Assembly (NCBI GenBank): GCA_045565695.1
Contig: JBJLEZ010000001.1
Coordinates: 248,001-312,000 of the forward strand
Direction: 5' to 3'
Length of the DNA: 64,000 nt
Source: GCA-2690565 sp002457235
GTDB taxonomy: Bacteria > Verrucomicrobiota > Verrucomicrobiia > Opitutales > Coraliomargaritaceae
Part shown: positions 46,102 through 54,559 of the stretch, piece by piece
Position numbering within the stretch: position 1 is the first letter of the stretch
Layout of the letters: each line of letters starts with the position of its first letter
The notes under the pieces: model-generated
Database searches by the model: none
What the model saw: only the letters and a program-made list of their open reading frames with translations
Told to the model about the DNA's origin: nothing
Translations under genes and position numbers: made by a program

Positions 46102-47025
46102 ATGCCTTCACAATTCACAAAAGATGCTCTTAGCCAACGAATCTCTTGGGATAGTATTGATACAGAATACATTGATTCAATAATTGCCCAAGCCAAGGCT
46201 GAGGATATGTCTGGTTTAGGATTAAAAAAAACACTCAGCCATCCTTTAGATGTCACATCAGAAATTATTTCAAATACAGACAAAGGGAAAGCGTCCCTTA
46301 TTGCCCGTGAGACATTCACACTATGTGGGCTAAACATGGTTCCCCTAATTTTAAAACACTACGACCCATCTTTGACCTTCAGCACAAATCATCAAGATGG
46401 TGAAAGCGTTACAGATGATCAATCATTTGGAATTATAGAAGGCTCTTCGAAAAGCTTACTCCAAGCAGAGCGCATCTTATTGAATTTTCTTCAATATTTA
46501 AGCGGTATCGCAACGACTACAAAAACCTATTGTAATTGTTTGGGTGATTCAGAAACCCGTTTATTAGACACACGAAAAACCACACCACTTTATCGAATCT
46601 TAGAAAAATATGCCTTTGTTTGTGGCGGAGCCTATAACCATCGTTATGGTTTATATGATCGTATCATGATAAAAGATAACCATCTTGCCGTTCTAGAATC
46701 AAAAAAAGATCACAGTCTAGCCGAACAAATAGAGCAGCTGCGATCTCGCTTCCCGTCGCTACCAGTACAAATTGAAATTGACTCACTGACGCAACTTCAA
46801 TCCGTTTTATCCGCCCGTCCAGACTGCATCTTACTTGATAATTTTTCTATAAACGATACTAAAGAGGCCATACAAATCATTAACAATCAGGCTTACACAG
46901 AAGCCAGCGGAGGGATTACATTGGCTCATTTAGCTGAGTTAAAAGCCATAGGGCTTGATTTTATATCAACAGGTGCGCCGATACATCAAAGTCAATGGGT
47001 TGATATTGGATTAGATTGGCAATGA
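46102..47025 (+). CDS. nadC: nicotinate-nucleotide pyrophosphorylase (carboxylating)
   Basis: A 307-residue quinolinate phosphoribosyltransferase, the third step of de novo NAD synthesis. Signatures: ERILLNFLQYLSGIATTTKT, LLDTRKTTPLYRILEKYAFV, GGAYNHRYGLYDRIMIKDNH, QIEIDSLTQLQSVL, CILLDNFS and EASGGITLAHLAEL, then FISTGAPIHQS at the C-terminus. The residues binding quinolinate (Arg/Lys/His in the DTRKT and GGxxNHR motifs) are present. The stop overlaps the birA start (ATGATG region at 47022-47027). The gene set nadC-birA-coaX is a cofactor-synthesis block. Confidence 0.97.
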   Translation: MPSQFTKDALSQRISWDSIDTEYIDSIIAQAKAEDMSGLGLKKTLSHPLDVTSEIISNTDKGKASLIARETFTLCGLNMVPLILKHYDPSLTFSTNHQDGESVTDDQSFGIIEGSSKSLLQAERILLNFLQYLSGIATTTKTYCNCLGDSETRLLDTRKTTPLYRILEKYAFVCGGAYNHRYGLYDRIMIKDNHLAVLESKKDHSLAEQIEQLRSRFPSLPVQIEIDSLTQLQSVLSARPDCILLDNFSINDTKEAIQIINNQAYTEASGGITLAHLAELKAIGLDFISTGAPIHQSQWVDIGLDWQ

Positions 47026-48044
47026 TGAAAAATCCAAAGACTCAAAACCAATCTATAGAGATAGACTCAACAGAGATAGCTATTTTGGAAACCCTGATTA
47101 ATACCGATGATTATATTTCTGGAAGTGTCTTAGCCAAGTCCATAGGAATTTCAAGGACGACTATTCATACAAAAATTGATCAACTAAAAAGCGCTGGCTT
47201 CAAAATTAATGCTATATCCAATCGTGGTTACTGCTTGGAAAAACTCCCAAAAAAACTCACCCCTCAACTTTTGTTCACTTATGGTAAACAATTAACCAAA
47301 GATTTTCAGCTCTTCTTTTATCCATCGATTGATAGTACAAATTTTGAAGCAGAGCGTCTTTTTTCAAATGGAGCAAAGCCCCCTTTTGCTGTATTTACTA
47401 ATAAACAAACAGCAGGCAAAGGGCGACTCGGACGCAAGTGGCATAGCCAAGCAAATCAAAATCTTTACTGTTCGATTATGTTTTCGCCTAATACACAGCC
47501 AGAAAAGCTACAGAGCTTCACCCTTTGGGCAGGCATTGAAGTATGCCGTTCAATTAAGGCTTTGATTCCTACACTTGATTTGAAAATCAAATGGCCAAAC
47601 GACCTTTACTGTAATGGAAAAAAGGTTTCTGGGATTCTAACTGAAGCTAGAATTGATAGCGACCGCATGCACACAATCATCTTAGGGCTAGGTCTGAATA
47701 TCAATAGTACGACAAAATCTTTTCCAGAAGAAATTAGATCCATCGCAACTAGTTTACGTGCGGAAACAAACCAATCCTATGACATGAATGCCTTAAGCAT
47801 TGAAATCATACAGGCAACCGTGCGTGCCTACAAAAAATGTACTGTATCTAATAATAATGAAAGTTTGAGCAAGGCATGGGATGCTTTTGACTATTTAAAA
47901 GATAAACCTATTTCGTTGACAGAGAATGGGCAAAAAGTTTCCGGTCTGGCTCTTGGCATAAATTCATACGGGGCTTTACAAATCAAAAAAAATGATGGAA
48001 AAATACACACTATCCATTCTGGAGATGTCACTTTAAAACAATGA
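47022..48044 (+). CDS. birA: biotin-protein ligase / biotin operon repressor (BirA-type)
   Basis: About 340 residues. The N-terminal ~65 residues form a winged helix-turn-helix (EIAILETLINTDDYISGSVL, then AKSIGISRTTIHTKIDQLK). The central ligase domain has the biotin/ATP motif TAGKGRLGRKWHSQANQNLY and KIKWPNDLYCNGKKVSGILTE. The C-terminal SH3-like domain follows (residues ~285-340). It activates biotin as biotinyl-AMP, biotinylates carrier proteins and probably represses a biotin operon. Start 47022 or 47025 are both plausible (overlap ATGATGA with the nadC stop); a TTG at 47016 is less likely. The coaX ATG overlaps its stop by 4 bp. Confidence 0.93.
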   Translation: MMKNPKTQNQSIEIDSTEIAILETLINTDDYISGSVLAKSIGISRTTIHTKIDQLKSAGFKINAISNRGYCLEKLPKKLTPQLLFTYGKQLTKDFQLFFYPSIDSTNFEAERLFSNGAKPPFAVFTNKQTAGKGRLGRKWHSQANQNLYCSIMFSPNTQPEKLQSFTLWAGIEVCRSIKALIPTLDLKIKWPNDLYCNGKKVSGILTEARIDSDRMHTIILGLGLNINSTTKSFPEEIRSIATSLRAETNQSYDMNALSIEIIQATVRAYKKCTVSNNNESLSKAWDAFDYLKDKPISLTENGQKVSGLALGINSYGALQIKKNDGKIHTIHSGDVTLKQ

Positions 48045-48823
48045 AAATACTCTGCATTGATATAGGGAATACCAATTTAAATTATGCCATTGTCGAAAAG
48101 ATGGAGGTGACCGATGCAAATTCTTTTCCGACAAAGCGTCTTAAAGAAGACCTACATTATATCAAAGAGTTTCATACACTTATTGAAAAACATGCTGTCT
48201 CAGCGGTATCTTTTTGTTCAGTTGTCCCAGATCTAAATAACCGATTAAGAACACTTTTAAATTTAGAAATACCGATTTATCAACTGACAAACCAAACGCT
48301 CAAAGGGCTAGATTTAAATTATCCAAAGCCCGATGAAGTGGGGCACGATCGCATCGCAAATGCACTCACCGCTCAAACATACTTTTCCGTCCCTGCTATA
48401 ATTATTGATTTGGGTACTGCAATCACTCTAGATGTTGTGAGCGACAAAGGCTACGAAGGTGGTATCATTGCCCCTGGGTTTGAGTTAATGACTCGTTACC
48501 TTAACGAACAAACCGCTCTCTTGCCAGAATTAGATAATGAAGCCCTCGGCTCTGTAAAAGGTAGCTTCGGAAAATCCACAGTCCAAGCAATGCAACTCGG
48601 AGTCTCTATTGGATTTTCTGGAATGGTCGATGCTCTCTTGCAACATATCTTGAATACAATGAAAGACTCTGACGCAAAAGAGCCGATCGTTTTATCCACA
48701 GGCGGTAGTATTGCAAATTTGACGCAAGATTGGGTAGAAAAAACTCAATTTGTTGACCACATTACCCTCATTGGCCTCGCTGTTGCCTATGAACGATGGG
48801 CTAACAAAGATTCTTGTAATTGA
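48041..48823 (+). CDS. coaX: type III pantothenate kinase
   Basis: A 260-residue ASKHA-fold kinase phosphorylating pantothenate, the first step of CoA synthesis. Motifs: CIDIGNTNLNYAIVE (phosphate-binding loop, residues 5-19), SVVPDLNNRLR, KPDEVGHDRIANALTA, IIDLGTAITLDVVSDKG, GGIIAPGFELM and LSTGGSIANL. Length is normal for CoaX. Its last 37 bp overlap the 3' end of convergent atpC, a tail-to-tail coding overlap. BirA-CoaX adjacency is common across bacteria. Confidence 0.96.
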   Translation: MKILCIDIGNTNLNYAIVEKMEVTDANSFPTKRLKEDLHYIKEFHTLIEKHAVSAVSFCSVVPDLNNRLRTLLNLEIPIYQLTNQTLKGLDLNYPKPDEVGHDRIANALTAQTYFSVPAIIIDLGTAITLDVVSDKGYEGGIIAPGFELMTRYLNEQTALLPELDNEALGSVKGSFGKSTVQAMQLGVSIGFSGMVDALLQHILNTMKDSDAKEPIVLSTGGSIANLTQDWVEKTQFVDHITLIGLAVAYERWANKDSCN

Positions 48824-49185
48824 TAAAACTGCAATAATTTTGAAAGGCTTTTTCTTTCTGCAGCAGACTCAGAATCAGCTAATTGCTTTTCAATATTATT
48901 AATAGACTCCTCAATTACTGAAGCTTCTAAATCATTTGTCGATACCGCTTCATCGGTAAGGATGGAAATCTTATCCGAAACTAATTGAGCAAAGCCCCCT
49001 TTGATGGCAAATACCTCTTGGCTTGATTCATTGATCACCTTCATAACCCCTAATTTCAATTGGGTAACCAAAGGAACATGGCCTGTTAATACACCAATCT
49101 CTCCTGATTCTGTCGGCAAAACGACTTGTTTTGCTTCGGCAGAGAAGACTCTTTCTTTCGGTGATATGATTTCTAGCTTTAGCAT
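48787..49185 (-). CDS. atpC: ATP synthase epsilon subunit
   Basis: A 132-residue F1 epsilon subunit. The N-terminal beta-sandwich has LEIISPKERVFSAEAKQVVL, then LPTESGEIGVLTGHVPLVTQ and a C-terminal two-helix domain (LEASVIEESINNIEKQLAD) that inhibits ATP hydrolysis. Last gene of the atpBEFHAGDC operon, 12 bp after atpD. Its 3' end overlaps the convergent coaX coding end by 37 bp. No clear terminator separates them, so the two transcripts must read through one another. Confidence 0.97.
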   Translation of the reverse strand: MLKLEIISPKERVFSAEAKQVVLPTESGEIGVLTGHVPLVTQLKLGVMKVINESSQEVFAIKGGFAQLVSDKISILTDEAVSTNDLEASVIEESINNIEKQLADSESAAERKSLSKLLQFYQLQESLLAHRS

Positions 49186-49197
49186 TGAATCGATGAT

Positions 49198-50616
49198 TTA
49201 TGCGTTTGCGCTTTCAGACGCTGAATCAAGTGAACCAATCATGTACAAATCATTTTCAGCCATCTCATCGCATTCACCATCAAGGATCATTTTGAATCCT
49301 TTAATTGTATCGGCAACAGATACATACTGACCTGAAATCCCAGTGAAGACTTCTGCCACATGGAATGGTTGTGATAAGAATTTCTGCACTTTTCTCGCAC
49401 GATAAACAATTTGCTTATCCTCAGGAGAAAGCTCGTCCAATCCAAGAATCGCAATGATATCTTGTAGGTCCTTGTAACGTTGAAGTACATTTTGCACACC
49501 ACGAGCCACTTTGTAATGCTCTTCACCAACAATTGCTGGATCCAAAGCATTTGAAATTGAGGATAAAGGATCCACCGCTGGATAAATGCCTAACTCAGCA
49601 ATAGAACGCTCAAGAACAATTGTTGAATCCAAGTGAGCAAAGGTATTTGCAGGTGCTGGGTCAGTCAAATCGTCCGCTGGAACATACACCGCTTGGAAAG
49701 AAGTAATAGAACCTTTCTTAGTAGAAGTGATACGCTCCTGCAAGTTACCCATCTCTTGAGAAAGCGTTGGCTGGTAACCCACCGCTGAAGGCGAACGGCC
49801 TAAGAGGGCCGAAACCTCTGCACCTGCTTGCGAGAAACGGAAGATGTTATCAACGAATAAGAGCACGTCTTGGTTTTTCTCATCTCTAAAATATTCCGCC
49901 ATCGTCAAGCCGGATAAAGCCACACGCATACGAGCACCTGGTGGTTCGTTCATCTGACCATAAACCAAGGCCACTTTAGAATTTTCAATATTCCCTTGGT
50001 CGATAACACCTGCATCGGACATTTCATGGTACAAATCATTACCCTCACGAGAACGTTCACCCACACCGGCAAAAATTGAATACCCACCATGTGCCTTAGC
50101 AATGTTGTTAATCAATTCCATAATCACAACTGTCTTACCAACACCAGCACCACCGAACGCTCCAACTTTACCACCCTTAGTGAATGGGCATATTAAATCG
50201 ATCACTTTAATGCCTGTTTCTAAAATTTCTGCTTCAGTCGCTTGGTCAATTAATTCAGGGGCACCACGGTGAATCGGACGACGTTCTTCCGTTTTTACAG
50301 GGCCTTTTTCATCCACTGTATTGCCTGTAACATCAAAAATTCGACCTAAAACAGCTTCGCCTACTGGCACACTAATTGGAGCACCTGTGTTAGCCACTGA
50401 CATCCCACGTTTTAATCCATCCGTAGATGACATTGCAACTGCACGAACCACGCCTTCACCGATATGTTGTTGAACCTCTAAAACTAATTGCTTCTTTTCG
50501 TCATTAACCGTAAACTCAACAACGATAGCGTCTAGGATGTTAGGAACATTCTCTTCAGCGAAAGCGACATCGATCACCGCGCCAATAACTTGAACTATTT
50601 TTCCAGATGTACTCAT
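49198..50616 (-). CDS. atpD: ATP synthase beta subunit
   Basis: A 472-residue catalytic subunit. Walker A GGAGVGKT is at residues 155-162. The catalytic Glu lies in GVGERSREGNDLYHEM. The DELSEED-type region reads LDELSPEDKQIVYRARK and precedes the FLSQPF strand. Length and order are standard. It lies 44 bp downstream of atpG, and atpC follows. Highly conserved, so the call is safe. Confidence 0.99.
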   Translation of the reverse strand: MSTSGKIVQVIGAVIDVAFAEENVPNILDAIVVEFTVNDEKKQLVLEVQQHIGEGVVRAVAMSSTDGLKRGMSVANTGAPISVPVGEAVLGRIFDVTGNTVDEKGPVKTEERRPIHRGAPELIDQATEAEILETGIKVIDLICPFTKGGKVGAFGGAGVGKTVVIMELINNIAKAHGGYSIFAGVGERSREGNDLYHEMSDAGVIDQGNIENSKVALVYGQMNEPPGARMRVALSGLTMAEYFRDEKNQDVLLFVDNIFRFSQAGAEVSALLGRSPSAVGYQPTLSQEMGNLQERITSTKKGSITSFQAVYVPADDLTDPAPANTFAHLDSTIVLERSIAELGIYPAVDPLSSISNALDPAIVGEEHYKVARGVQNVLQRYKDLQDIIAILGLDELSPEDKQIVYRARKVQKFLSQPFHVAEVFTGISGQYVSVADTIKGFKMILDGECDEMAENDLYMIGSLDSASESANA

Positions 50617-50660
50617 AATATATATCTCGTTTAAAATCTTGTAGTAATATTTTCGTTTGA

Positions 50661-51551
50661 TTATGCGGCCGAGGCGGCAGCAATTTCTAAAATTTCTTGG
50701 GTAATCGCCGCTTGACGGGCTTTATTATAATCTAAGGTCAATGAATCCACCAATTTAGATGCGTTATCCGTTGCAGCCTTCATCGCAACCATGCGGGCAG
50801 AATATTCAGAGGCTCTGGATTCGAGAATCATTTGATAGATCATAAAATTAACGTATAAATCAGGCAACTGCTCTAGAATTTCAACAGGGGATGGCTCGAA
50901 GGCAATCGCCCTACTATCCTCAATGGCTAATTCACTCTCACCTTTGATTTTATTTTTCAACTGTTCTAAAAGTGTTTCCAAATCAAGAATTGGGAGCAAT
51001 GGCATGATGACTGGTTTTTGGATGAGCACATTGATGAAGCTTGGGTATGCGATTTCTAAAGTGTCCACCTTTCCTGATTTGTAGGCTTCAATAGCCGCTT
51101 CAACTAAGGGTGATACTTCATTGGTTTCTGCTTTATCAGAAATTTCATAAGCAACCTCTAAGTCTAAGCCTTCACGTTGTATAAACTGTGCCCCTTTTTT
51201 GCCGACACTAAAGAAAGATGCATCCCCCTTTACCTCTTCGGTAATCAAGCGAAATAAATTAGTATTTAAAGGTCCGCACAAACCTTTATCAGATGACAGC
51301 ATAATAATGCCACGGCGTTTGACTTCTCGTGCTTGAAAGAATGGATGTTCAATCGTCTCACCAGAAATCTTATACGCATTACTGACTGTGTTCAGCATAT
51401 TAGCCAAAATCAATGAGTACGGGCGCCCGGCGATTGCTGAATCTTGCGCACGCTTCATTTTTGATGAAGATACCAATTGCATCGCACGAGTAATTTGTCG
51501 GGTATTTTTAACCGACTTAATGCGTCTGCGTATGTCTCTTAAATTAGCCAT
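50661..51551 (-). CDS. atpG: ATP synthase gamma subunit
   Basis: A 296-residue central-shaft subunit. The N-terminal helix is LRDIRRRIKSVKNTRQITRA followed by MQLVSSSKMKRAQ. A Rossmann-like middle domain contains IIMLSSDKGLCGPLNTNLF. The C-terminal helix EYSARMVAMKAATDNASKLV ends in a typical EILEIAAASAA tail. It is positioned between atpA and atpD, as in most bacterial atp operons. The initial Met-Ala lead and normal length support the start. Confidence 0.98.
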   Translation of the reverse strand: MANLRDIRRRIKSVKNTRQITRAMQLVSSSKMKRAQDSAIAGRPYSLILANMLNTVSNAYKISGETIEHPFFQAREVKRRGIIMLSSDKGLCGPLNTNLFRLITEEVKGDASFFSVGKKGAQFIQREGLDLEVAYEISDKAETNEVSPLVEAAIEAYKSGKVDTLEIAYPSFINVLIQKPVIMPLLPILDLETLLEQLKNKIKGESELAIEDSRAIAFEPSPVEILEQLPDLYVNFMIYQMILESRASEYSARMVAMKAATDNASKLVDSLTLDYNKARQAAITQEILEIAAASAA

Positions 51552-51585
51552 TGATTATTCTAATATCCTAAAGTCGTTCTCTTAA

Positions 51586-53130
51586 TTAACTAGCGAAACT
51601 TATTTGCCACTCAGATAATAATTTATTCAACGCTTCTTCGATGGCCTCGCTTATTTGTTTCTCGCTACGGATTTGATCCATGGTAGAAGAGCCGATAGTT
51701 TCTAAAAATTCTCTTAGGCTAGTAGTTGCTTTAACAACATCTGCAACGTCAATCGAATCAAAATAACCATTTTGAACTCCGTAAATCAAAGAGGTTTGTA
51801 CCTCAACTGGAATTGGATTAAATGCGGTTTGTTTAAATAGCTCAACGACACGGGCACCACGATCCAACTGTGCTTTTGTCTTAGCATCTAAGTCAGAACC
51901 AAACTGAGCAAAAGCTGCAAGTTCTCTAAATTGCGCTAATTGAAGTTTCACCTTACCCGCAACTTTTTTAATCGCTTTAATCTGAGCAGCCGAACCCACA
52001 CGAGACACAGATAAACCTACAGAAATCGCAGGGCGAATGCCTTGGTTGAATAAATCCGTTTCTAGGAATACTTGCCCGTCTGTAATTGAAATAACATTGG
52101 TAGGAATATATGCAGATACGTCACCCGCTTGTGTTTCAATGATTGGAAGTGCTGTCAATGAGCCATTTCCATTGTCCTCATTGACACGTGCGGAACGCTC
52201 CAATAAGCGTGAATGCAAATAGAACACATCCCCTGGATAAGCTTCACGACCTGAAGGGCGTTTCAAAATAAGTGAAATCTGACGATAGGCCACGGCTTGT
52301 TTTGAAAGATCATCGTAAACGATCAATGCATCCATTCCATTATTCATGAAATACTCACCCATCGATGCACCAGAGAAAGGAGCAATGTACTGATTGGCTG
52401 GATTATCCGCAGCAGGTGCAGTCACAACTATGGTAAACTCCATTGCATTCGCTTTTTCTAAAACGTTGATCGTCCGAGCGATATTAGAATTCTTTTGTCC
52501 TACCGCTACATAAATTGAATAAACTGGACGAAAACCTTCTTCAAATGTTCCGTCTTCGTTTCGATGCTGATTATTAATCTTGGCTTGGTTAATAATTGTA
52601 TCGATCGCAATTGTTGTCTTACCTGTTGAACGGTCACCAATAATCAACTCACGCTGTCCACGACCAATTGGAATCATTGAGTCCACGGCCATGATACCTG
52701 TTTGCAAAGGCTGATCGACAGACTTTCGTGGAATAATTCCTGGAGCAATTTGGTCGACAGGGTAAGATTCATCGGAAGCAATAGGCCCTTTTCCATCAAC
52801 AGGACGCCCAATCGCATCTACCACACGACCTAATAAGCCTTTACCTACAGGAACAGATAACAACTTGCCTGTCGTACTTGCCTCATCGCCCTCTTTAAGC
52901 TTTGAATAATCTCCGAGAATAACACACCCGACTGAATCTTCTTCCAGGTTCAATGCCAATGCTGTTACCCCGTTTCCAAAGTCAATCATCTCGTTATACA
53001 TAACGTCCGACAAACCTTCAAGTTTGGCCACTCCGTCCGCTATCGAAACGATGCGTCCGACATTCTTTTTCACTACTCCCGCTTCGTAATTAGCGATTTC
53101 TTTTTCTATTTGTTCAACTATTGAGCTCAT
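51586..53130 (-). CDS. atpA: ATP synthase alpha subunit
   Basis: A 514-residue non-catalytic F1 subunit. The nucleotide-binding P-loop reads GDRSTGKTT (165-173), where most alpha subunits have Gln (GDRQTGKT); Ser here is a minor oddity. Other signatures: GIIPRKSVDQPLQTGIMAVD, VAYRQISLILKRPSGREAYP, DVFYLHSRLLERSARV, SITDGQVFLETDLFNQGIRP and SVGLSVSRVGSAAQ. Complete length. Between atpH and atpG, with 25 and 34 bp gaps. Confidence 0.99.
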   Translation of the reverse strand: MSSIVEQIEKEIANYEAGVVKKNVGRIVSIADGVAKLEGLSDVMYNEMIDFGNGVTALALNLEEDSVGCVILGDYSKLKEGDEASTTGKLLSVPVGKGLLGRVVDAIGRPVDGKGPIASDESYPVDQIAPGIIPRKSVDQPLQTGIMAVDSMIPIGRGQRELIIGDRSTGKTTIAIDTIINQAKINNQHRNEDGTFEEGFRPVYSIYVAVGQKNSNIARTINVLEKANAMEFTIVVTAPAADNPANQYIAPFSGASMGEYFMNNGMDALIVYDDLSKQAVAYRQISLILKRPSGREAYPGDVFYLHSRLLERSARVNEDNGNGSLTALPIIETQAGDVSAYIPTNVISITDGQVFLETDLFNQGIRPAISVGLSVSRVGSAAQIKAIKKVAGKVKLQLAQFRELAAFAQFGSDLDAKTKAQLDRGARVVELFKQTAFNPIPVEVQTSLIYGVQNGYFDSIDVADVVKATTSLREFLETIGSSTMDQIRSEKQISEAIEEALNKLLSEWQISFAS

Positions 53131-53155
53131 GATGTTTTAAATTCTTGGTTTATGA

Positions 53156-53548
53156 TTATAGTTCCCCGGATATACGTTTTAAATGTGCCGACACTGAAGC
53201 ATCATAGACGTCATCTCCTATACGGACTTGAAGTCCCCCAATTAATGCTGGGTCGAGTTTTGTCCTAACTTGTACAGGACGATTATATTTTTGTTCAAAA
53301 ACATTTTTTAATGATGCGATGGCGCTATCACTCAACACGGTTGGTGATGTTACCTCTATAGTTTGCCAAGCAATCGCCTGTGATACTTTTGGGCGCAATG
53401 CTTTGAGCAATGGGATTAAATGCTTAAAGCCAGATTCTTTTAATCGAAGAACCCCCTGCCATAGCTCCGACTCATTCAGTTCTCCCTTTACGGTTGAAAG
53501 AGAGATCAATCGTTTGGCTAGTCGGTTAATTTTTTTTCTCTTATCCAT
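53156..53548 (-). CDS. atpH: ATP synthase delta subunit, short form
   Basis: A 130-residue delta/OSCP subunit linking F1 to the peripheral stalk. The C-terminal part is complete: TIEVTSPTVLSDSAIASLKN, QKYNRPVQVRTKLDPALIGG and LQVRIGDDVYDASVSAHLKR, matching the family C-terminal domain. The usual N-terminal helical bundle (~105 residues, the alpha-subunit-binding domain; E. coli delta is 177 aa) is reduced to about 60 residues. The ATG follows the atpF stop by 5 bp, and the frame upstream is closed by that stop, so the shortness is not a frameshift. Either a lineage-specific compact delta or partly compensated by another subunit. Confidence 0.9.
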   Translation of the reverse strand: MDKRKKINRLAKRLISLSTVKGELNESELWQGVLRLKESGFKHLIPLLKALRPKVSQAIAWQTIEVTSPTVLSDSAIASLKNVFEQKYNRPVQVRTKLDPALIGGLQVRIGDDVYDASVSAHLKRISGEL

Positions 53549-53553
53549 TTAAT

Positions 53554-54198
53554 CTAAGATAGATTACTGCTTAAATTTTCTGCTGCTGCATTTGAATAGC
53601 GCTCTTTGTCTTCAGAGCTTAACTCCTTGTCTAAAACGCGTGCAGTTGTCTCTACGACTAAGCGCGCAACCTCCGACTTAACTTCAGCTAGCATTTTTTG
53701 ACGCTCTAATTCAGTAGCCTCTCCTGCCTTACGAATCAGGCTCTCGGCTTGCGCCGATGCTTCTTGAATTTTTTGTTCAAGCATCGCCTTTGATTGGTCT
53801 CTTGCATCACCTAAAATTTTCTGTGCTTCTGCGACTGCTTCTTTAATTTTTTCCAAACGCTCTTTTTCCGCTTCTAGAAGCTGTGCTTTCATTTCTTCAG
53901 CGTACTGTAAACCATCAGCAATTTTTTTCTGCCGCTCATCGTAAGTGGCTAAAATCGGTTTGATCGCAAATTTATATAGAACAAAAGTCACCAATAAGAA
54001 ATTCACCATTTGCGCAATCAAGGTCGGCCAAGTAACACCGAATTTTTTTGCGACTGCTTCAATTCTTCCAGGCTCTTCAACCAGCGTCGTACTCTCAGAC
54101 TCAATTGTGGAAAGAACTGCATCTGCAGAAGCATCCGCGGCTTGAAGTCCAAGCGTTAAAAATAGACTGAATAAGCAAACTGAAATGAATTTATACAT
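53554..54198 (-). CDS. atpF: ATP synthase b subunit with N-terminal signal-like extension
   Basis: A 214-residue peripheral-stalk subunit. Residues 1-20 look like a cleavable signal peptide (YKFISVCLFSLFLTLGLQAA), followed by ~30 acidic residues. The canonical membrane anchor comes next at about 55-78 (WPTLIAQMVNFLLVTFVLYK), with KPILATYDERQKKI. A long charged coiled coil continues to the end (residues ~85-200). Standard subunit b starts at the anchor, so ~50 residues are extra. The same operon's subunit a also begins with a signal-like segment. The hairpin at 54221-54255 lies just upstream, between atpE and this gene. Confidence 0.93.
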   Translation of the reverse strand: MYKFISVCLFSLFLTLGLQAADASADAVLSTIESESTTLVEEPGRIEAVAKKFGVTWPTLIAQMVNFLLVTFVLYKFAIKPILATYDERQKKIADGLQYAEEMKAQLLEAEKERLEKIKEAVAEAQKILGDARDQSKAMLEQKIQEASAQAESLIRKAGEATELERQKMLAEVKSEVARLVVETTARVLDKELSSEDKERYSNAAAENLSSNLS

Positions 54199-54220
54199 AA
54201 TACTTAAAAGTTTTAAAATG

Positions 54221-54255
54221 AATCACCGCTGTGCATTACTGGCACAGCGGTGATT
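54221..54255 (-). ncRNA. intercistronic mRNA hairpin between atpE and atpF
   Basis: AATCACCGCTGTGC pairs perfectly with GCACAGCGGTGATT: a 14-bp stem with a 7-nt loop. It stands 8 bp after the atpE stop and 22 bp before the atpF start on the transcribed strand. There is no run of T after it, so it is not a strong terminator. It may protect the 3' end of the atpE message or reduce readthrough. Confidence 0.6.
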
Positions 54256-54262
54256 GAAAAGA

Positions 54263-54475
54263 TTAGCCAAGGAAAATGGCGAAGAAAATAATCGCTTCGG
54301 CGAAGGCCATACAAATAATAGACTGCACTAGAATTGAAGTGGCTGCTTCTGGATTACGCCCTACTGACTCACAGGCTTTAAAACCAATAAGTCCAATGCC
54401 AATCGGCACGCCTAATGCCGCTGCTGCGACTTGAATTTTTCCTTCGATTGCTGCTAATAATAGATCAAATATCAT
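54263..54475 (-). CDS. atpE: ATP synthase c subunit
   Basis: A 70-residue hairpin proteolipid that forms the rotor ring. The first helix is about residues 15-33 (QVAAAALGVPIGIGLIGFKA), the polar loop is ESVGRNPEA, and the second helix has the ion-carrying Glu60 in MAFAEAIIFF. The sodium-binding positions of Na+ c-rings (Gln in helix 1, Ser/Thr after the Glu) are Leu and Ala here, so proton coupling is predicted. Located between atpB and atpF. The start follows an 84-bp gap after atpB. Confidence 0.97.
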   Translation of the reverse strand: MIFDLLLAAIEGKIQVAAAALGVPIGIGLIGFKACESVGRNPEAATSILVQSIICMAFAEAIIFFAIFLG

Positions 54476-54559
54476 AATAATTTTGAATTTTAGGTTAATT
54501 TATTGTGTGAATACCATGCCCGCGCTTTGCTTCACGGTCACATGATAAAAATTTATCTG

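Noticed and set aside
53156..53548. atpH as a frameshift-truncated gene
   Set aside because: The atpF stop lies 5 bp upstream and no delta-like N-terminal sequence is found in other frames, so the short form is genuine in this sequence.
54263..54475. Sodium-driven ATP synthase
   Set aside because: The Gln and Ser/Thr of the sodium site are Leu and Ala; a proton-type ring is indicated.
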